Shown: positions 11,164 to 22,516, counted from the first letter of the stretch. The stretch is 64,000 nucleotides of DNA from Amylostereum areolatum (GCA_012932865.1 SAXG01000020.1:558001-622000), one strand, 5' to 3'. The notes: generated by a model not told the origin, from the letters alone. Translations and numbers: made by a program.

Positions 11164-11919
11164 CTAGAAGAAGTCCGCCGCGATGGGGCGACGGCCGAGG
11201 AGTTTCTTGGTGAGGTAGCCGGCTTTTACTGCCTGGCGGATCTTATGTTCGTGGTGGCAGCGACGAAGGGTCTTACCCTTGATGGTGGGACGGAGGACTG
11301 GTGGCGGGGTGGATTCGGGGGTCCGACGGTTAAACTGGGAGACGGAGGTGAAACTGGTTTGGAGGATCGGGTTGGGGGCGTCTTGGATGAGGTATGTGTG
11401 GTAGGTGGGGGCGTGGAGGGTGAATTCAAGGCGTTCGAGATCTACGTTGATGCACGTAGTGATTCGGACGTATAGGGCGAGGACGACAGTACCGTGATCC
11501 TGGTGCCACCTCCACTCGAAGATGCGGAAGTTGAGACCGTGCGCGGTCCAGGGATCTTTCTTGCAGAGGTTCTGTACGGGGACAAGGCAGTTGACGGTGA
11601 CGGCGTCGGACCAAGGGTAGGGGAGTGGTGCGTCGTCGCGGGGGGTGATCGGCTTTCCGTTGAACGGGAGGAAGACCGGTGCGTTCGGGAGGTCCGTGGT
11701 GGGAGTTTTTAACGTCGTAGAGACGGCAGAGGTAGATGGAGAGAGGGGTGCGAGGTAGGCGTAGGGGTAGACTGTCCAGGTGTCAGAAACGCAGTTTATG
11801 AGACCGATGAACCGCCTAAGTCGCGACGATGAGAGGAGCGAGAAGAAAATAGATTCGAGAGTGCCGGGGTCTAGGGTAGTGCAACGTGCGCTACAGTACC
11901 GTATGACGAGATGGACAGT
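11164..11919 (-). CDS. ORF1 of copy A, open reading frame without any Met codon
   Basis: 252 codons open from the predicted RNA start to a TAG at 11,164-11,166, and in the same frame as the gag extension. No ATG occurs in any sense frame. It contains LPNAPVFLPFNGKPITP, YPWSDAVTVNCLVP, FEWRWHKDHGTVVLALYVR and LLGRRPIAADFF. Comparison of copies B and D over about 60 codons shows roughly three silent changes for each replacement, so the frame is under protein-level constraint. No known family recognised. Initiation must be non-AUG, or the segment must be joined to another start by splicing. Donor GGTAAG and acceptor CCCCCAG flanking the TAG are present as in copy D. Confidence 0.65.
   Translation of the reverse strand, partial: TVHLVIRYCSARCTTLDPGTLESIFFSLLSSSRLRRFIGLINCVSDTWTVYPYAYLAPLSPSTSAVSTTLKTPTTDLPNAPVFLPFNGKPITPRDDAPLPYPWSDAVTVNCLVPVQNLCKKDPWTAHGLNFRIFEWRWHQDHGTVVLALYVRITTCINVDLERLEFTLHAPTYHTYLIQDAPNPILQTSFTSVSQFNRRTPESTPPPVLRPTIKGKTLRRCHHEHKIRQAVKAGYLTKKLLGRRPIAADFF
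11769..11778 (-). promoter_or_regulatory. Primer-binding site of copy A, self-priming type
   Basis: TGGACAGTCT on the minus strand, 2 nt after the 5' LTR. It is the exact reverse complement of AGACTGTCCA at the predicted start of the transcript (11,921-11,912). Tf1-type elements prime reverse transcription by folding the RNA 5' end onto the PBS in this way. Confidence 0.75.
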
Positions 11920-12200
11920 CTAGGGAAAAGGGAAGAGAAACACTGTCCTTATATACAAGTGGGAACGATGGTGCGATGTGATGCGATAGTGGTGCGAGCG
12001 GGGGGAACAATAGGAAAGGAGTCATGGGGCGGAGGACGAAGGTCCGGAGCAGTGATGTCATAGATAAGGATGCGGAACCCCGCTCGGAAGTCCGGGCAAT
12101 GACGTCGTTGAAGCATGTGATGCAAGGGAAAGTCATGTGCCGTGACACGTCGCGTGTACGAGGTCTGCAAACGAAGAGAGAAATGGAGCGATCCGTGACA
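11781..12200 (-). repeat. 5' LTR of copy A, with promoter
   Basis: 420 bp. TATATAAG lies on minus at 11,955-11,948; the predicted transcription start A is at 11,921, 34 nt downstream. ATG triplets are frequent in U3 (upstream of the predicted start) and absent downstream of it. Confidence 0.9.
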
Positions 12201-13775
12201 CCGCCAACAGTATTTGTGAATTGTTTAGGATGATTCCAATGCAAAGTCAGGTCCAGCAGTGACACAGGGGCTCTCTGAGGTGTCTGGGACACCACTGAGA
12301 CCTAGCCTATTACACAGTGATTACTCAGTAGACACATAGAATTCCTTCCGGCTAGATGCCTGGTAGGACACCACCAACAGAATTTGTAAATTGTTTAGCA
12401 TTATTCCAATGCAAAGCCAAGTCCTGTGGTAATACAGGGACATTATTGGGACCCCTAGATACCACCAGAATATAGTGTAATATAGAAGGACTACTTAGTA
12501 GATATGTAGAGCCTATGTTGGGGACAACCCTTGTAGAGCACTCCCTATAAACTAGTAAGTTGTTTCTCTTTATCCCTTTATATATGCATATTTGGTCGTA
12601 TCACATAGATTTCATGAGCTTCCTATTGCCTCAAATATCTAGAATAGGATACAAGATTTCTCAGAGGACATGTAGAGTCCTTGCTAGTAAATATTACCCC
12701 TGATGGAATGACAAATTGTTCAAGTTGATTCCACTAACACACCATGTACAGTTGTCTAATATAATGATGCCACAAGCTCCTATCCATGACTGTGATTTAG
12801 TTGTTCTGTAACATCCTCACTGGCAAAGCTTCTGATGGGGCACTGTGACCGTGCAATACTCATACCAATGCAAGCATAGCTGACTACATCAAACCAACAA
12901 AGTAAACAGCTGTCCAAATTGTATAACTAACAACATAAGAACCATATCCAAAGCAATGCTGGTGACTTGACATGAAAGTCAGAGAGTCAGTTGCTCCTTT
13001 TGAGATGTTGTTTAGTGTGTAGATAAGACTTTGTGAATATGTAACACATAAGGGAGTGTTCTACAAGGGTTGTCCCCAACATAGGCTCTACATATCTACT
13101 AAGTAGTCCTTCTACATTACACTATATTCTGGTGGTATCTAGGAGTCCCAATAATGTCCCTGTATTACCACAGGACTTGGCTTTGCATTGGAATGATGCT
13201 AAACAATTCACAAATCCTGTCGGTGGTATCCTACCAGGCATCTAGCCGGAAGGAATTCTATGTGTCTACTGAGTAATCCCTGTGTAATAGGCTAGATCTC
13301 AGTGGTGTCCCAGACACCTCAGAGAGCCCCTGTGTCACTGTATCCTGGGCCATGTCTCAGTGGTGTCTGGGACACCTCAGTGAGCCCCTACATCACTGCT
13401 AGACCTGCCTTTGCATTGGAATCACCTTAAACAATTCACAAATCCTGTCACGGTATCCTACCAGATGTCTCGCCAGACAAGGTTCTTCATGTTCGCCGAA
13501 AGGTCCCTGTGTCCTGGACACCACCAAGACATGGCCCAGGACACCTCGGCGAGACCCTGTATCACTGCCGGACCTATATTTGCATCGAAATCAATCGTAA
13601 CAATCCACAAATCCTAACTGCTCTGTTTCGGTGAACCAAAGTGGATGGAGGGTCAAAATCAAAGTTTTTGTGTACTGCCCAGCCGGATCCTGCACCTGGT
13701 AATCTATTTTGGCAAAATAAAGTGGCCAGGGGTGGTGAGAATTATAATTTTTGCGCGCTGCGCGGCTGGATTCTA

Positions 13776-14628
13776 AGGTAGGCCGCAAGCACATCCATCC
13801 TATGTCATGTGCTTGTGACTGTGTGTGACATCTGGATGACAAATGATGATAAGTCCACGACAAGTTCTCAATGAGTTCTGGAGCCTCCGAGGATGAGCAA
13901 AAAAAGCGATTGGAAGTAGGATTTTGTACGGTAGTGTACAGTAGTCGTGTTGTTCTACAGTGTATGCTCAAAATTGACTGAAAGGTTTGAGGTCAGCTTC
14001 GAGGAAGCCATCACATTCACAGAATCTGCAAAGTAAGCATCACAAAATGGTGGCAATAATTGAGTGCCAGATTTTGAGAGGGCACAGAATTCTCAAACTG
14101 GTATAGAAATCAGATTGTTATGGAGTTGAGATGTCATGAGGTATTTCAGACTCGGAGTGCAGCCTAGAGGATGCTGCATTAGCGGTGACCTCCGCTACTC
14201 GCTCAAGCGGCCACCTCCGCCCAATAAGTGTGGCTATCTCCGTTCTCTCCACCCTGACGTTAGGGACGTCCACCAGCGTACCTGTTTCACACAATGTGGA
14301 CAGAGCAGAGCTGCAGTACACAATGAGGATAGAGCAGAGCTACAGCAGAGTTGCGGATGTGAGCAACACGGCTGGAGCGGTCATGTGCCACAGGACTTAT
14401 TTTCCCTGAATAACCTCTCGTACTCGAGAAATGTAAACTAGATCTCGACCACCTCGTTTCTTCCAAAATGGCAACATAAACCTCCTTGCCAACGTGTACG
14501 CCCAAAGAGTCTCGGTTTCGGAATCCTCATATCTTCGTGCGTCAAATATCCTTATGATTTATATGCTAAAGTCACGAAAAGTAACATTTTGGCACGTGAC
14601 ATAGGATGGATGTGCTTGCAGCCTACCT
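13776..14628. mobile_element. TA-flanked MITE with about 37-bp terminal inverted repeats
   Basis: 853 bp. The left end AGGTAGGCCGCAAGCACATC is matched inverted at the right end (AGGTAGGCTGCAAGCACATC), the match continuing to about 37 bp with two mismatches. TA duplications sit at 13,774-13,775 and 14,629-14,630. It interrupts the right fold-back arm. No transposase ORF. The TA duplication suggests a Tc1/mariner-type mobiliser. Confidence 0.85.
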
Positions 14629-14765
14629 TAGCTGCACTGCTCGCTGAGGGCAGATGCTCATCGCCGGTTCTACCGCTGGCATGCCTACCCAACCACCGGA
14701 ATATTGTCACCAAGCACTTATAAACCCGCCGAAGAGAGCCTGCGCTACCCGCTGATGTCCCGCTA

Positions 14766-15767
14766 GGAACAGGGCACCATAGCACCCCATCAGCCGACAT
14801 CTGCTCGCATGTGACCGACAGCACTTCCGCATGTCTGCTCCATGTGGACCACATGGCTTGGTACAACATGGGGTCTCTTGAAATCATATCCCTCACGGCA
14901 TCACACATAGACCCCACAGATGAATAGCTCTGGGTTATCTTGAGGTTAGGTATCTGCCAAGAAAAGATACAATCAATACCAATATTTGAATTGAGGTCAA
15001 CAGCAAACGCACCACAAATGGCTTTTTCCTAGAGAGTTTGGATGCTGTCGACATCACATCTGCCACCAGCGTGACCTGGGCCAGCTTTCCCTTTACACTG
15101 TCGTGCTTGTTCATACGTTCCTGCTTGTGGACAGCAGCAGGGGTTGATGTTGATCCTGATGCTTGACTCTTCTTCAACCGTGCAAGGTTTGCCTTCTGGA
15201 GTGATGAGTTGGGTGCATGTTTCTGGCTTTGGCCTAAGTGCACATCAGATGCAGATTCTTGAAAGACGGTGGCACATTGGATAACAGCAGATGTTACCCT
15301 ACTCTTTGGGTAGTTGGATGTAGGCCCCTCCTCTCCAAGGATAAGGTTGTGCATGCCTTCAATTTTGAGCAAACTGCTTGGTAGGACGTTAACCGCTGGA
15401 AGAGTATGTTAAATCTTCGAGGAGCAATGAGATATGTAGGAGAGAGACCACGTACTTTGGAAGTAAGAAATACAGTCATTGCACAAAGTGGCCTTGAGCC
15501 TGTCGGAGTATATACTGCAGCCCAAACACTGTAGTTTATCCTGAGATGAGGGTTTACTGTTGGTTAGTGGAAGAGAACATCTACTAGTAGAAAAAGACAC
15601 ACCAGAAGAGCCTCTTGCTCAATCTCACTGAGAGGGATGTTCTCCAGTGTGATGCAAAGCTGACAGTGCTTTTTGATGAGCCAGTAGAACATTTTGGTGC
15701 AGTTTGGACATGTTCTTGTTGTGTATTAACCTGGATGGGGCTGCAACTGCACCTCATTGTCCGACAT
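14766..15767 (-). pseudogene. Fragment of a cysteine-rich hypothetical gene
   Basis: From ATG 15,767 on minus the frame reads MSDNEVQLQPHPG, then a TAA, then continues in frame with a C-x2-C...C-x2-C cluster (CPNCTKMFYW...CQLC). A second cluster (CLGC...CNDC) follows at about 15,530-15,470 after a probable intron, and a GTACGT...CTTCCAG intron at about 15,460-15,402 leads to a serine-rich downstream part (about 15,400-15,070). The 3' part is cut off by the fold-back element and the 5' flank by chromovirus B. The paired C-x2-C layout is reminiscent of N-termini of some agaricomycete alpha-kinase-type proteins, but no kinase domain is present and this is only a guess. Confidence 0.4.
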
Positions 15768-15862
15768 GGGGATGAGGACGAGAGGGTAGAAGGGAGGGGT
15801 AGTGGGCCGCTGGGGAAGAGACAAGCTGGAAAACAGGTGGCTGGCATGAACGACCCGGTCTG

Positions 15863-16285
15863 TGTTACGGATCGCTCTATTTCTCTCTTCATTTGCAGAC
15901 CTTGTACACGCGACACATCATGGCACATGACTTTCCTTCGCATCACATGCTCCAACAACATCATTGCCTGGACTTCCGAACGGGGTTCTGCATCCTTATC
16001 TATGACATCATTGCTCCGGACTTCCGTCCTCCGCCCCATGACTCCTTTCTTATTGTTCCCCCCGCTCGCACCACTATCGCATCACATTGCATCATCGTTC
16101 CCACTTGTATATAAGGACAGTATCTCTTTTCCCTTTTCCTTAGACTGTCCATCTTGTCATACAGTACTGTAGCGCACGCTGCACTACCCTAGGCCCTGGC
16201 ACTCTCAAATCTATTGTTTCTTCTCGCTCCTCCCATCGTCACGACTTAGGCAGTTCCATCGGTCTCATAAGCTATGTTTCTGACA
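15863..16285 (+). repeat. 5' LTR of copy B
   Basis: 423 bp, TGTTACGG to CTGACA. TATATAAG at 16,108 and predicted RNA start A at 16,142 (34 nt). PBS TGGACAGTCT at 16,288-16,297. Confidence 0.9.
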
Positions 16286-16299
16286 CCTGGACAGTCTAC

Positions 16300-16902
16300 C
16301 CTATGCCTACCTCGCACCTCTCTCCCCATCTACCCCTACCGTCTCTACGACGTTAAACCCCCTACACCACGGATCTCCCAAATGCACTGGTCTTCCTCCC
16401 GTTTGATGGTAAACCAATCACCCCCCGAGATAATGCACCCCTACCCTACCCCTGGTCCGACGCTGTCACTGTCAACTGCCTCATCCCTATCCAGAACCTC
16501 TGCAAGAAGGACCCGTGGACTGCACACGGTCTCAACTTCCGCATCTTCAAGTGGAGGTGGAATAAGGATCATGGTACGGTCGTCCTCGCCCTTTACATCC
16601 AGATCACTACGTGCATCAACGTAGACCTCGAACTCCTTGAGTTCACCCTCCATGCCTCCACCTACCACACCTACCTCATCCAGAACACCCCCAACCCGAT
16701 CCTCCAGACAAGCTTCACCTCCATCTCCCAGTTTAATCGCTGGACCCCTGAATCTACCCTGCCACCAGTTCTCCGTCCCACCATCAAGAGTAAGACCCTT
16801 TGTCACCGCCACTATGAACACAAGATCCACCAGGTAGTAAAATCCGGCTACCTCATCCAGAAACTCCTCGGTCGTCGCCCCGTTGCGGACTTCTTCTTCT
16901 AG
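16300..16902 (+). pseudogene. ORF1 homologue of copy B
   Basis: Translates to a diverged version of the family-1 ORF1 (LPNALVFLPFDGKP, FKWRWNKDHGTVVLALYIQ, LLGRRPVADFFF) ending at TAG 16,900-16,902. Most differences from copy D are third-base transitions. Unlike A, it has acquired several ATG triplets, and the following gag extension is in another frame. The candidate intron acceptor seen in A, C and D is changed (CCAGG to CCGGG). Confidence 0.6.
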
Positions 16903-18985
16903 AACCATTGCTTCCCAAACCTTCACCCGTCCCCCCACCCCCGTGTTTCCCCCGGGTATCTTCTGCGACTATTGTCCGTACGAGTACTCCGTCCTCACCT
17001 CCCTAGACACCAAGAGACCGGTATATTGGGCCCACAACCCTCCCGAAGAAAGCAGACAAGGCTGGTACTTTCAAGGAGGCAACTATCTCACAGACAAAGA
17101 CTTTGATCTTGCAACCGACGTCCTTACTGCCTTCCTCGACCCACCTGCATCCTCCTCCCCACCGCCCTGCCGATCCACTATCCTCTCCCCCCCCAAGGGA
17201 TTCAAGTTCGACAGCATCACCAAGAAGTGGTGCGCGTATCGACGAAACCGGCAAGAAATACCAGGGCGCACAGTAGTTGAGTGGCAGCCCTCTAGTACAA
17301 ACCCTGTTCAGGATCTCTGGTTTTGGAGACACAACTAGGAACTCATCACACCCCTCGAATTCCAAGTCGCGCGTGAAGTCCAAATCGAGCTTGACGAAGC
17401 TGAAGAACATCGCAAGGAACTCCGACACCAACAAGAAGCAGCCTTCACCCGATCCCTCGACATCGCCCTCCCCACTGACAAAATGCCCGACGAAGAAACC
17501 AAACCCTCTACCGCCTCCAAGTGCGAGCTCGGCCCCAAGCCAAAGCCCTTCAAGGGCGACAGACGCGACACCCTCCAATTCGCCCTAGAGCTCTGCATGT
17601 TCCTTCGTGTTAACAAAGATGTTTACACTACAGATGATGCCAAGATGATGCTCCTCCTCAGCCTGATGGAGGGAGACACAGCAAACTCCTAGGCCACACA
17701 CCGCCGCATGGAGCTCTTTGCCGACGAGGACAAGAAAGAAGAAGCCGAGGACTCCAGCGAAACACCCCCAAAGCTCCACTACAGCACCTACAAGGAGCTT
17801 TCGGATAGGTTTGGTTGGGATTTCGTACCCATCGAACCAAAGATGGAGGCCCAGCGTAAGATCAACGAGCTCACGATGACTACTCGGGACGTCACTGACT
17901 TCATCACCGAGTTTGAACTGCTGGCAACCATGACAGAATACGACGAGGAAGCACTGATCCACTTCTTCAAGAAAGGACTACAGCAAGAACTTGGCAAGCA
18001 GGTGGCCTGGTTGTACCCATTCCCCACTGACCTTGCGGAGTGGAAGGAGCGTGCCCGCTGCATCAACCACCAATGGCTCAAAGAGAACCCGGAGAGAAAG
18101 AGCAGTCAGTCCAAGGGGGCTGTCGCGCTCACCTCGAACGGTTTGTCCGATGACTCCTCGTCACGCCAAGTCGGCGCCTTCACCAACACCTCGACCCGCC
18201 CTGCAAAGCTGACAGACGATGAGCGTGCAAAGATGATGCGTGAGGGCAAGTGCTTCATGTGTCGACAGGCTGGTCACGTCTCCCGCGACTGCCCCAACCG
18301 CGACTCGAGCGCGTGACAGGTGGGCGCAGTGGAGACTAGATCTAAGGCCCCTCCCCCGCCGACGAGTGTGGCTCCACCCACCGCGAAAGCAGCTCCCGAC
18401 CCATCCAAAACCATTGCGGCGATCACTCGCTGTTAAGGACGGTCCTTATCACGTGACGAGCGGCTCAGGCTACAGTACTCTGGCGTATGAGAAGTGGGAT
18501 CAGGTGATCCAGACGTCTCGGTTATACAATGGTTAAAGTTGGTAAGCGAAGCCGTAAGTCTTCATGGAAGACTTAGGCGAGCTTTCGACTTAGTTTGCGT
18601 TAGATTCTCTTTAGTATTCTTTAAGAGGAGGTTCTAGTTAGAACAGTCCTGTATTTACAAAGAGAACGAGCTGGGGAATAGCTCGTTCGTTGAGCCTCCT
18701 TTTATAGGAAAGGAGATCGAGTAAATATATGTACATTTGGTAACGGTCGCATCAGGTATCTACGGGGACGCGACTGGGGCACAGTTGCGGCTGCGTCGTT
18801 GAGACGGTTACGAGCTGGGGCACAGTCGTAATCCGTCGTTTAGCTACGTCCTTCCTAATAAGGTAATAGGAAATGGAATACCTTGATCGAGTTGTAACAC
18901 TCGCCAGCTGAAGGATCTAGACGCAGAAGGAAATGAGCAGGCAGTAGCGCTGTTGAAGGACATCCTGGAATCACAGGACTTTTGA
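16903..18985 (+). pseudogene. gag: Gag pseudogene of copy B with upstream extension
   Basis: Extension 16,903-17,482 and gag from ATG 17,483. Interruptions: TAG at 17,336-17,338 (CAG in D), TAG at about 17,690 (TGG in D), TGA at about 18,314 (CGA in D), and a 469-bp solo LTR at 18,431-18,899. The zinc knuckle CFMCRQAGHVSRDC is still readable at about 18,250-18,295. The end is GAC TTT TGA overlapped by the pol frame. Confidence 0.85.
18431..18899 (-). mobile_element. Solo LTR, family 2, inside gag of copy B, TSD CTCGC
   Basis: 469 bp, TGTTAAGGAC to TTGTAACA on plus, so the LTR reads on minus. CTCGC is duplicated at 18,426-18,430 and 18,900-18,904. Same family as the LTRs at 32,259 and 40,419. 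The gag frame of B resumes exactly after the second CTCGC. Confidence 0.93.
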
Positions 18986-21900
18986 AACAACCCCCAGTCG
19001 CGTCGTCTGGTGGAGGCAAAGGACTTTTGGTATCATTGTCGAATTGTTTCGCTGTATTATCATCTATGCATACCTGTGAGCAATCATATCCCTCGTATTT
19101 GTATCTGTCTACTATCACCAAGAATAGGCAAACACCATTGATCACGCTCAAGGTCAAGCTGATCGGAAGAGTTACCAAAAGAGAAAGCGATGCAGATGCA
19201 CTGCTTGATAGCGGCGCAGAAGGAATCATCCTGAACCAAAGCTTTGTTGAACGCAAGAAGCTTACCACAAGGAGACTAGAAAACCCGTTTCCCGTGCGTA
19301 ACGTGGACAGCACCGAGAACATCATGGGCTGGGTATGCGACACAACAACCTAACAGATCCGGATATACTCGCAAGATTCAAAAGCATACTATGAGGAAGA
19401 AGCTGAGTTCTTCATCACCAACATTGGCAATCATGATATGATCCTTGGAACAGACTGGCTTGACGAGCACAACCCCACCATAGACTGGCAACGAGACTGT
19501 GTTGACATGCTCCACTGCCCTCCCTCATGCACTCTGTCCGAAACTCCTATGACAAACCTCGCAACCAAGCCACGAAAACCATCATCAGTCCAATCACAGT
19601 GTAAGGTCAAAGCAGGTAAAGCCCCGAGGACACCTCTTGCTCTCTCACCTTCCAAGCAGATCGAACTCAACACCTTCCTCAATGACCACCTGAAGAAGGG
19701 CTATATCCGCCCATCGAAGTTACCTCAGGCTAGTCTGTTCTTCTTTGTGAAGAAAAAGGATGGAAAGCTGTGTCCTGTATAGGACTATCGAGAATTAAAC
19801 AAGGGCACCGTCAAGAATGAATACCCCTTGCCACTGATCTCTGAAATTGTCGACCGTCTCAAAAGTGCAAAAATCTTCTCAAAGATAGATGTTCACTGGG
19901 GCTACAACAATGTCTGCATCAAGGAAGGCAATGAGTGGAAGGCTGCGTTCAAGATGAATTGTGGTCTCTTCGAACCTACGGTGATGTTTTTTGGGCTTAT
20001 GAACTCCCCTGCGACATTTCAGGCAATGATGAATGAACTGTTCAAGGATCTCATCGACTCGGGCAAGGTCATCATCTACATGGACGACATCTTGGTGTTC
20101 ACTCGCACCATGGACGAACACCGTGCCATAGCGCGGCAGGTTCTGCAGTGTTTGCAAGACAACGACCTCTTCCTCAAACCGGAGAAATGCATCTTTGAAC
20201 AAGACTCTGTCGAATACCTCGGACTCATCATCTCGCATGACAAGATCGCTATGGACCCCGTCAAGGTAGCAGGTATTTAGGACTGGCCGACACCACGAAC
20301 GGTCAAAGATGTGCAATCCTTCCTCGGCTTTGGCAACTTCTACCGACGTTTCATCAAAGACTTCTCCAAGATTGCACGACCCCTATTTGATCTGACAAAG
20401 AAGGACTGCACATGGGACTGGTCGACGGACTGCCAAACTGCGTTTGACGCACTGAAAGCTGCATTTACTTCCTCCCCCGTCTTGGTCATGCCTGACCCAA
20501 AGAAGCCTTACCTCGTTGAAGTCGATGCCTCGGACTTTGCTACTGGAGGTATACTCTCGCAGAAAGGCGATGACGGTCACTGGCATCCAGTGGCATATCT
20601 GTCCAAGGCCCTATCGGAACCGGAACACAATTACGACATCTACGACAAGGAGCTACTTGCGATCATCCGTGCGCTTGAAGCCTGGCGCCACTACCTCGAA
20701 GGCGCCCCCGACACCGTCAAAATCTGGACAGATCACAAGAACCTGGAACACTTCAAGACGGCACAGAAGCTGAGCCGCCGACAGGCACGTTGGGCTCTAT
20801 TCCTCACTCGATTTGACTTCTCGCTCATTCATAAACCAGGAATTTCCCACCGCCCGGATCCAATGTCTCGACGACCCGATCACAAGGATGGTGTTGAAAA
20901 CGACAACAAGGAGCGCGTCTTGCTTGACCCCAAGTACTTCCAAGTACGCGCAACAAGGCCAGGAGCAGTAACCTCCCTCGGTGATGTCGAACTCCGACGA
21001 CGTATCCGCGACTGCAAAACCAAAGACATCGAGGTCGTTCAAGCCCTGGACGCCATCTTACGAAACGGACCACGTACACTCGTCAAGAACCTTCAAGAGT
21101 GGAACTACGAAGAAGGCCTGGTCCTGTTTAGAGGAAAGGTATGTCCCTGCAGATGACGAGTTGCGACGTGACATTGTCAAAATGTACCATGAATCGCCCC
21201 TGGCTGGACACCCCAGTCGCTTCAAGACTTACGAGCTTGTGAGTCGTGAATATTGGTGGCCTGGCATGTCTGTCTTTGTCCACGACTTCGTAGCAGGATG
21301 TGCAACCTGTCAGTCGACAAAGACACAGAGCAGCCGACCCCACATCAACATGATCCCGAACGAGGTACCCGATCGACCATTCGGTGTCATCTCCACCGAC
21401 TTCATTGTCGAACTCCCTGACTGCGAAGGCTATAACACCGTCAATGTCGTGGTCGATCGCCTCACCAAGATGGTGGTTACCACCCCATGCACAACAAAGA
21501 TCACCAGCGATGGCATGGCCGACATCCTCTTCGACAAGGTATATTGACACTATGGCTTAGCACACAAGATCATCTCGGATTGTGGACCCCAATTTGCTGG
21601 ACAGGTAATGCGTACGCTCAATGAGAAGCTCGGGATCAAGTCCACTCTCAGCACGGTGTATCACCCCCAGACAGATGGCCAGACTGAACGTGAAAACCAG
21701 AACCTCGAACAGTTCCTGCAAGTATTCTGCAACTACCGACAAGATGACTGGGTGAAGTGGTTGCCCTTCTTCGAGTTTTCTCACAACTCTCGCACCCATG
21801 CAGCTACTGGAAAGGCTCCCTTTGAAGTCCTCTACGGCTTCCTCCCCAAGATGTACCCATCCGTAAACCCGTCCTCAAAGGTCTCTGCAGTTGAAGAACA

Positions 21901-22516
21901 CCTCCATCAACTTGAAGAAGTCCGACAGGAGATCAAGGCCAGCCTCACCCTTGCATCAGACTTCATGAAGCACTACAATGGCGACACGGTCAGCAAATCA
22001 ACGCAGTTTGCCATCAGAGACAAAGTATGGCTAGAAGGCAAGAATCTGAAGATGATGAGACCAAAAGCTAAGCTCGCTGCCAAACGATTTGGACCCTTCG
22101 AGATCATTGACGTCATCAGCCCAGTCAACTACCGCTTGAAGCTGCCGAAGACGTGGTGAATCCATCCAGTTTTCCATGCCTCGTTGCTCACCGCGTACAA
22201 GGAGACAGCCACTCACGGGCCAAATTACGAACAGCCGCCACCAGATCTCATTGACGATGAAGAAGAATACAATGTTGAAGACATCATCGACTCCAAGCCG
22301 ACCCATAACAAGAAAGACATTCAATACCTCGTCAAGTGGGCAGGCTATCCTGACTCCGAGAATACCTGGCTCTCTGGCTCCTCGCTCTCAAAGGTCACCG
22401 ATATGATTGACGCCTTCCACAAGCGCCATCCAAATGCGCCCCGCCCTGTGCGTTCCCTCAGCATCTCCTTTGACGGTTTTCTCGCATCCACCCTTGCAGA
22501 TGACATCGCGCTCTAG
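18982..22516 (+). pseudogene. pol: Pol pseudogene of copy B
   Basis: Starts with the TTG overlapping the gag stop (-1 frame). Protease DSGA and RT YMDD (about 20,079) are present; RNase H, the integrase zinc domain and the chromodomain can still be read. Stops at 19,351 (TAA), 19,780 (TAG), 20,278 (TAG), 21,545 (TGA), 22,157 (TGA) and 22,514 (TAG). Aligned to copies A and D, four of these are former CAG and one a former CGA. Residues corresponding to about 211-365 of copy A Pol are deleted at about 19,640 between short repeated CCTCT/CCCTCTC sequences. A 2-nt loss at about 21,142 shifts the frame. Confidence 0.92.

Larger units (their letters stand above)
5106..12200 (-). mobile_element. Complete Ty3/gypsy chromovirus, copy A (family 1)
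   Basis: 7,095 bp bounded by two 420-bp LTRs that differ at about 3 positions, with TSD CCGCC at 5,101-5,105 and 12,201-12,205. It reads on the minus strand: 5' LTR, PBS, Met-less ORF1, gag, pol (protease-RT-RNase H-integrase-chromodomain), polypurine tract, 3' LTR. The near-identical LTRs and the single uninterrupted 1,354-codon pol frame make it the youngest and most intact copy here. It is inserted in the left arm of the fold-back element. Two features may still impair it: a one-base insertion just after gag that changes the gag/pol frame relation, and substitutions next to the second catalytic Asp of integrase. Confidence 0.95.
3833..14765. repeat. Large fold-back (long inverted repeat) element, expanded by nested insertions
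   Basis: The left arm is 3,833-5,105 plus 12,206 to about 12,545. The right arm is about 13,050-13,775 plus 14,631 to about 14,765. The arms are reverse complements with moderate divergence, around a loop of about 500 nt (12,546-13,050). For example, the left-arm segment 12,490-12,545 (TATGTTGGGGACAACCCTTG) reappears inverted at 13,066-13,090, and the GATGAGCATCTGCC block at about 3,930 reappears inverted at about 14,650. Within each arm a degenerate unit of about 170-200 bp containing GGTGTCCTGGACACC-like palindromes is repeated. The pairing is only seen after removing three insertions (solo LTR 4,242-4,713; chromovirus 5,106-12,200; MITE 13,776-14,628). No transposase ORF is seen in the loop. 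Outer ends are approximate and no TSD was identified. Best read as a non-autonomous fold-back DNA transposon or an inverted duplication. Confidence 0.7.
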
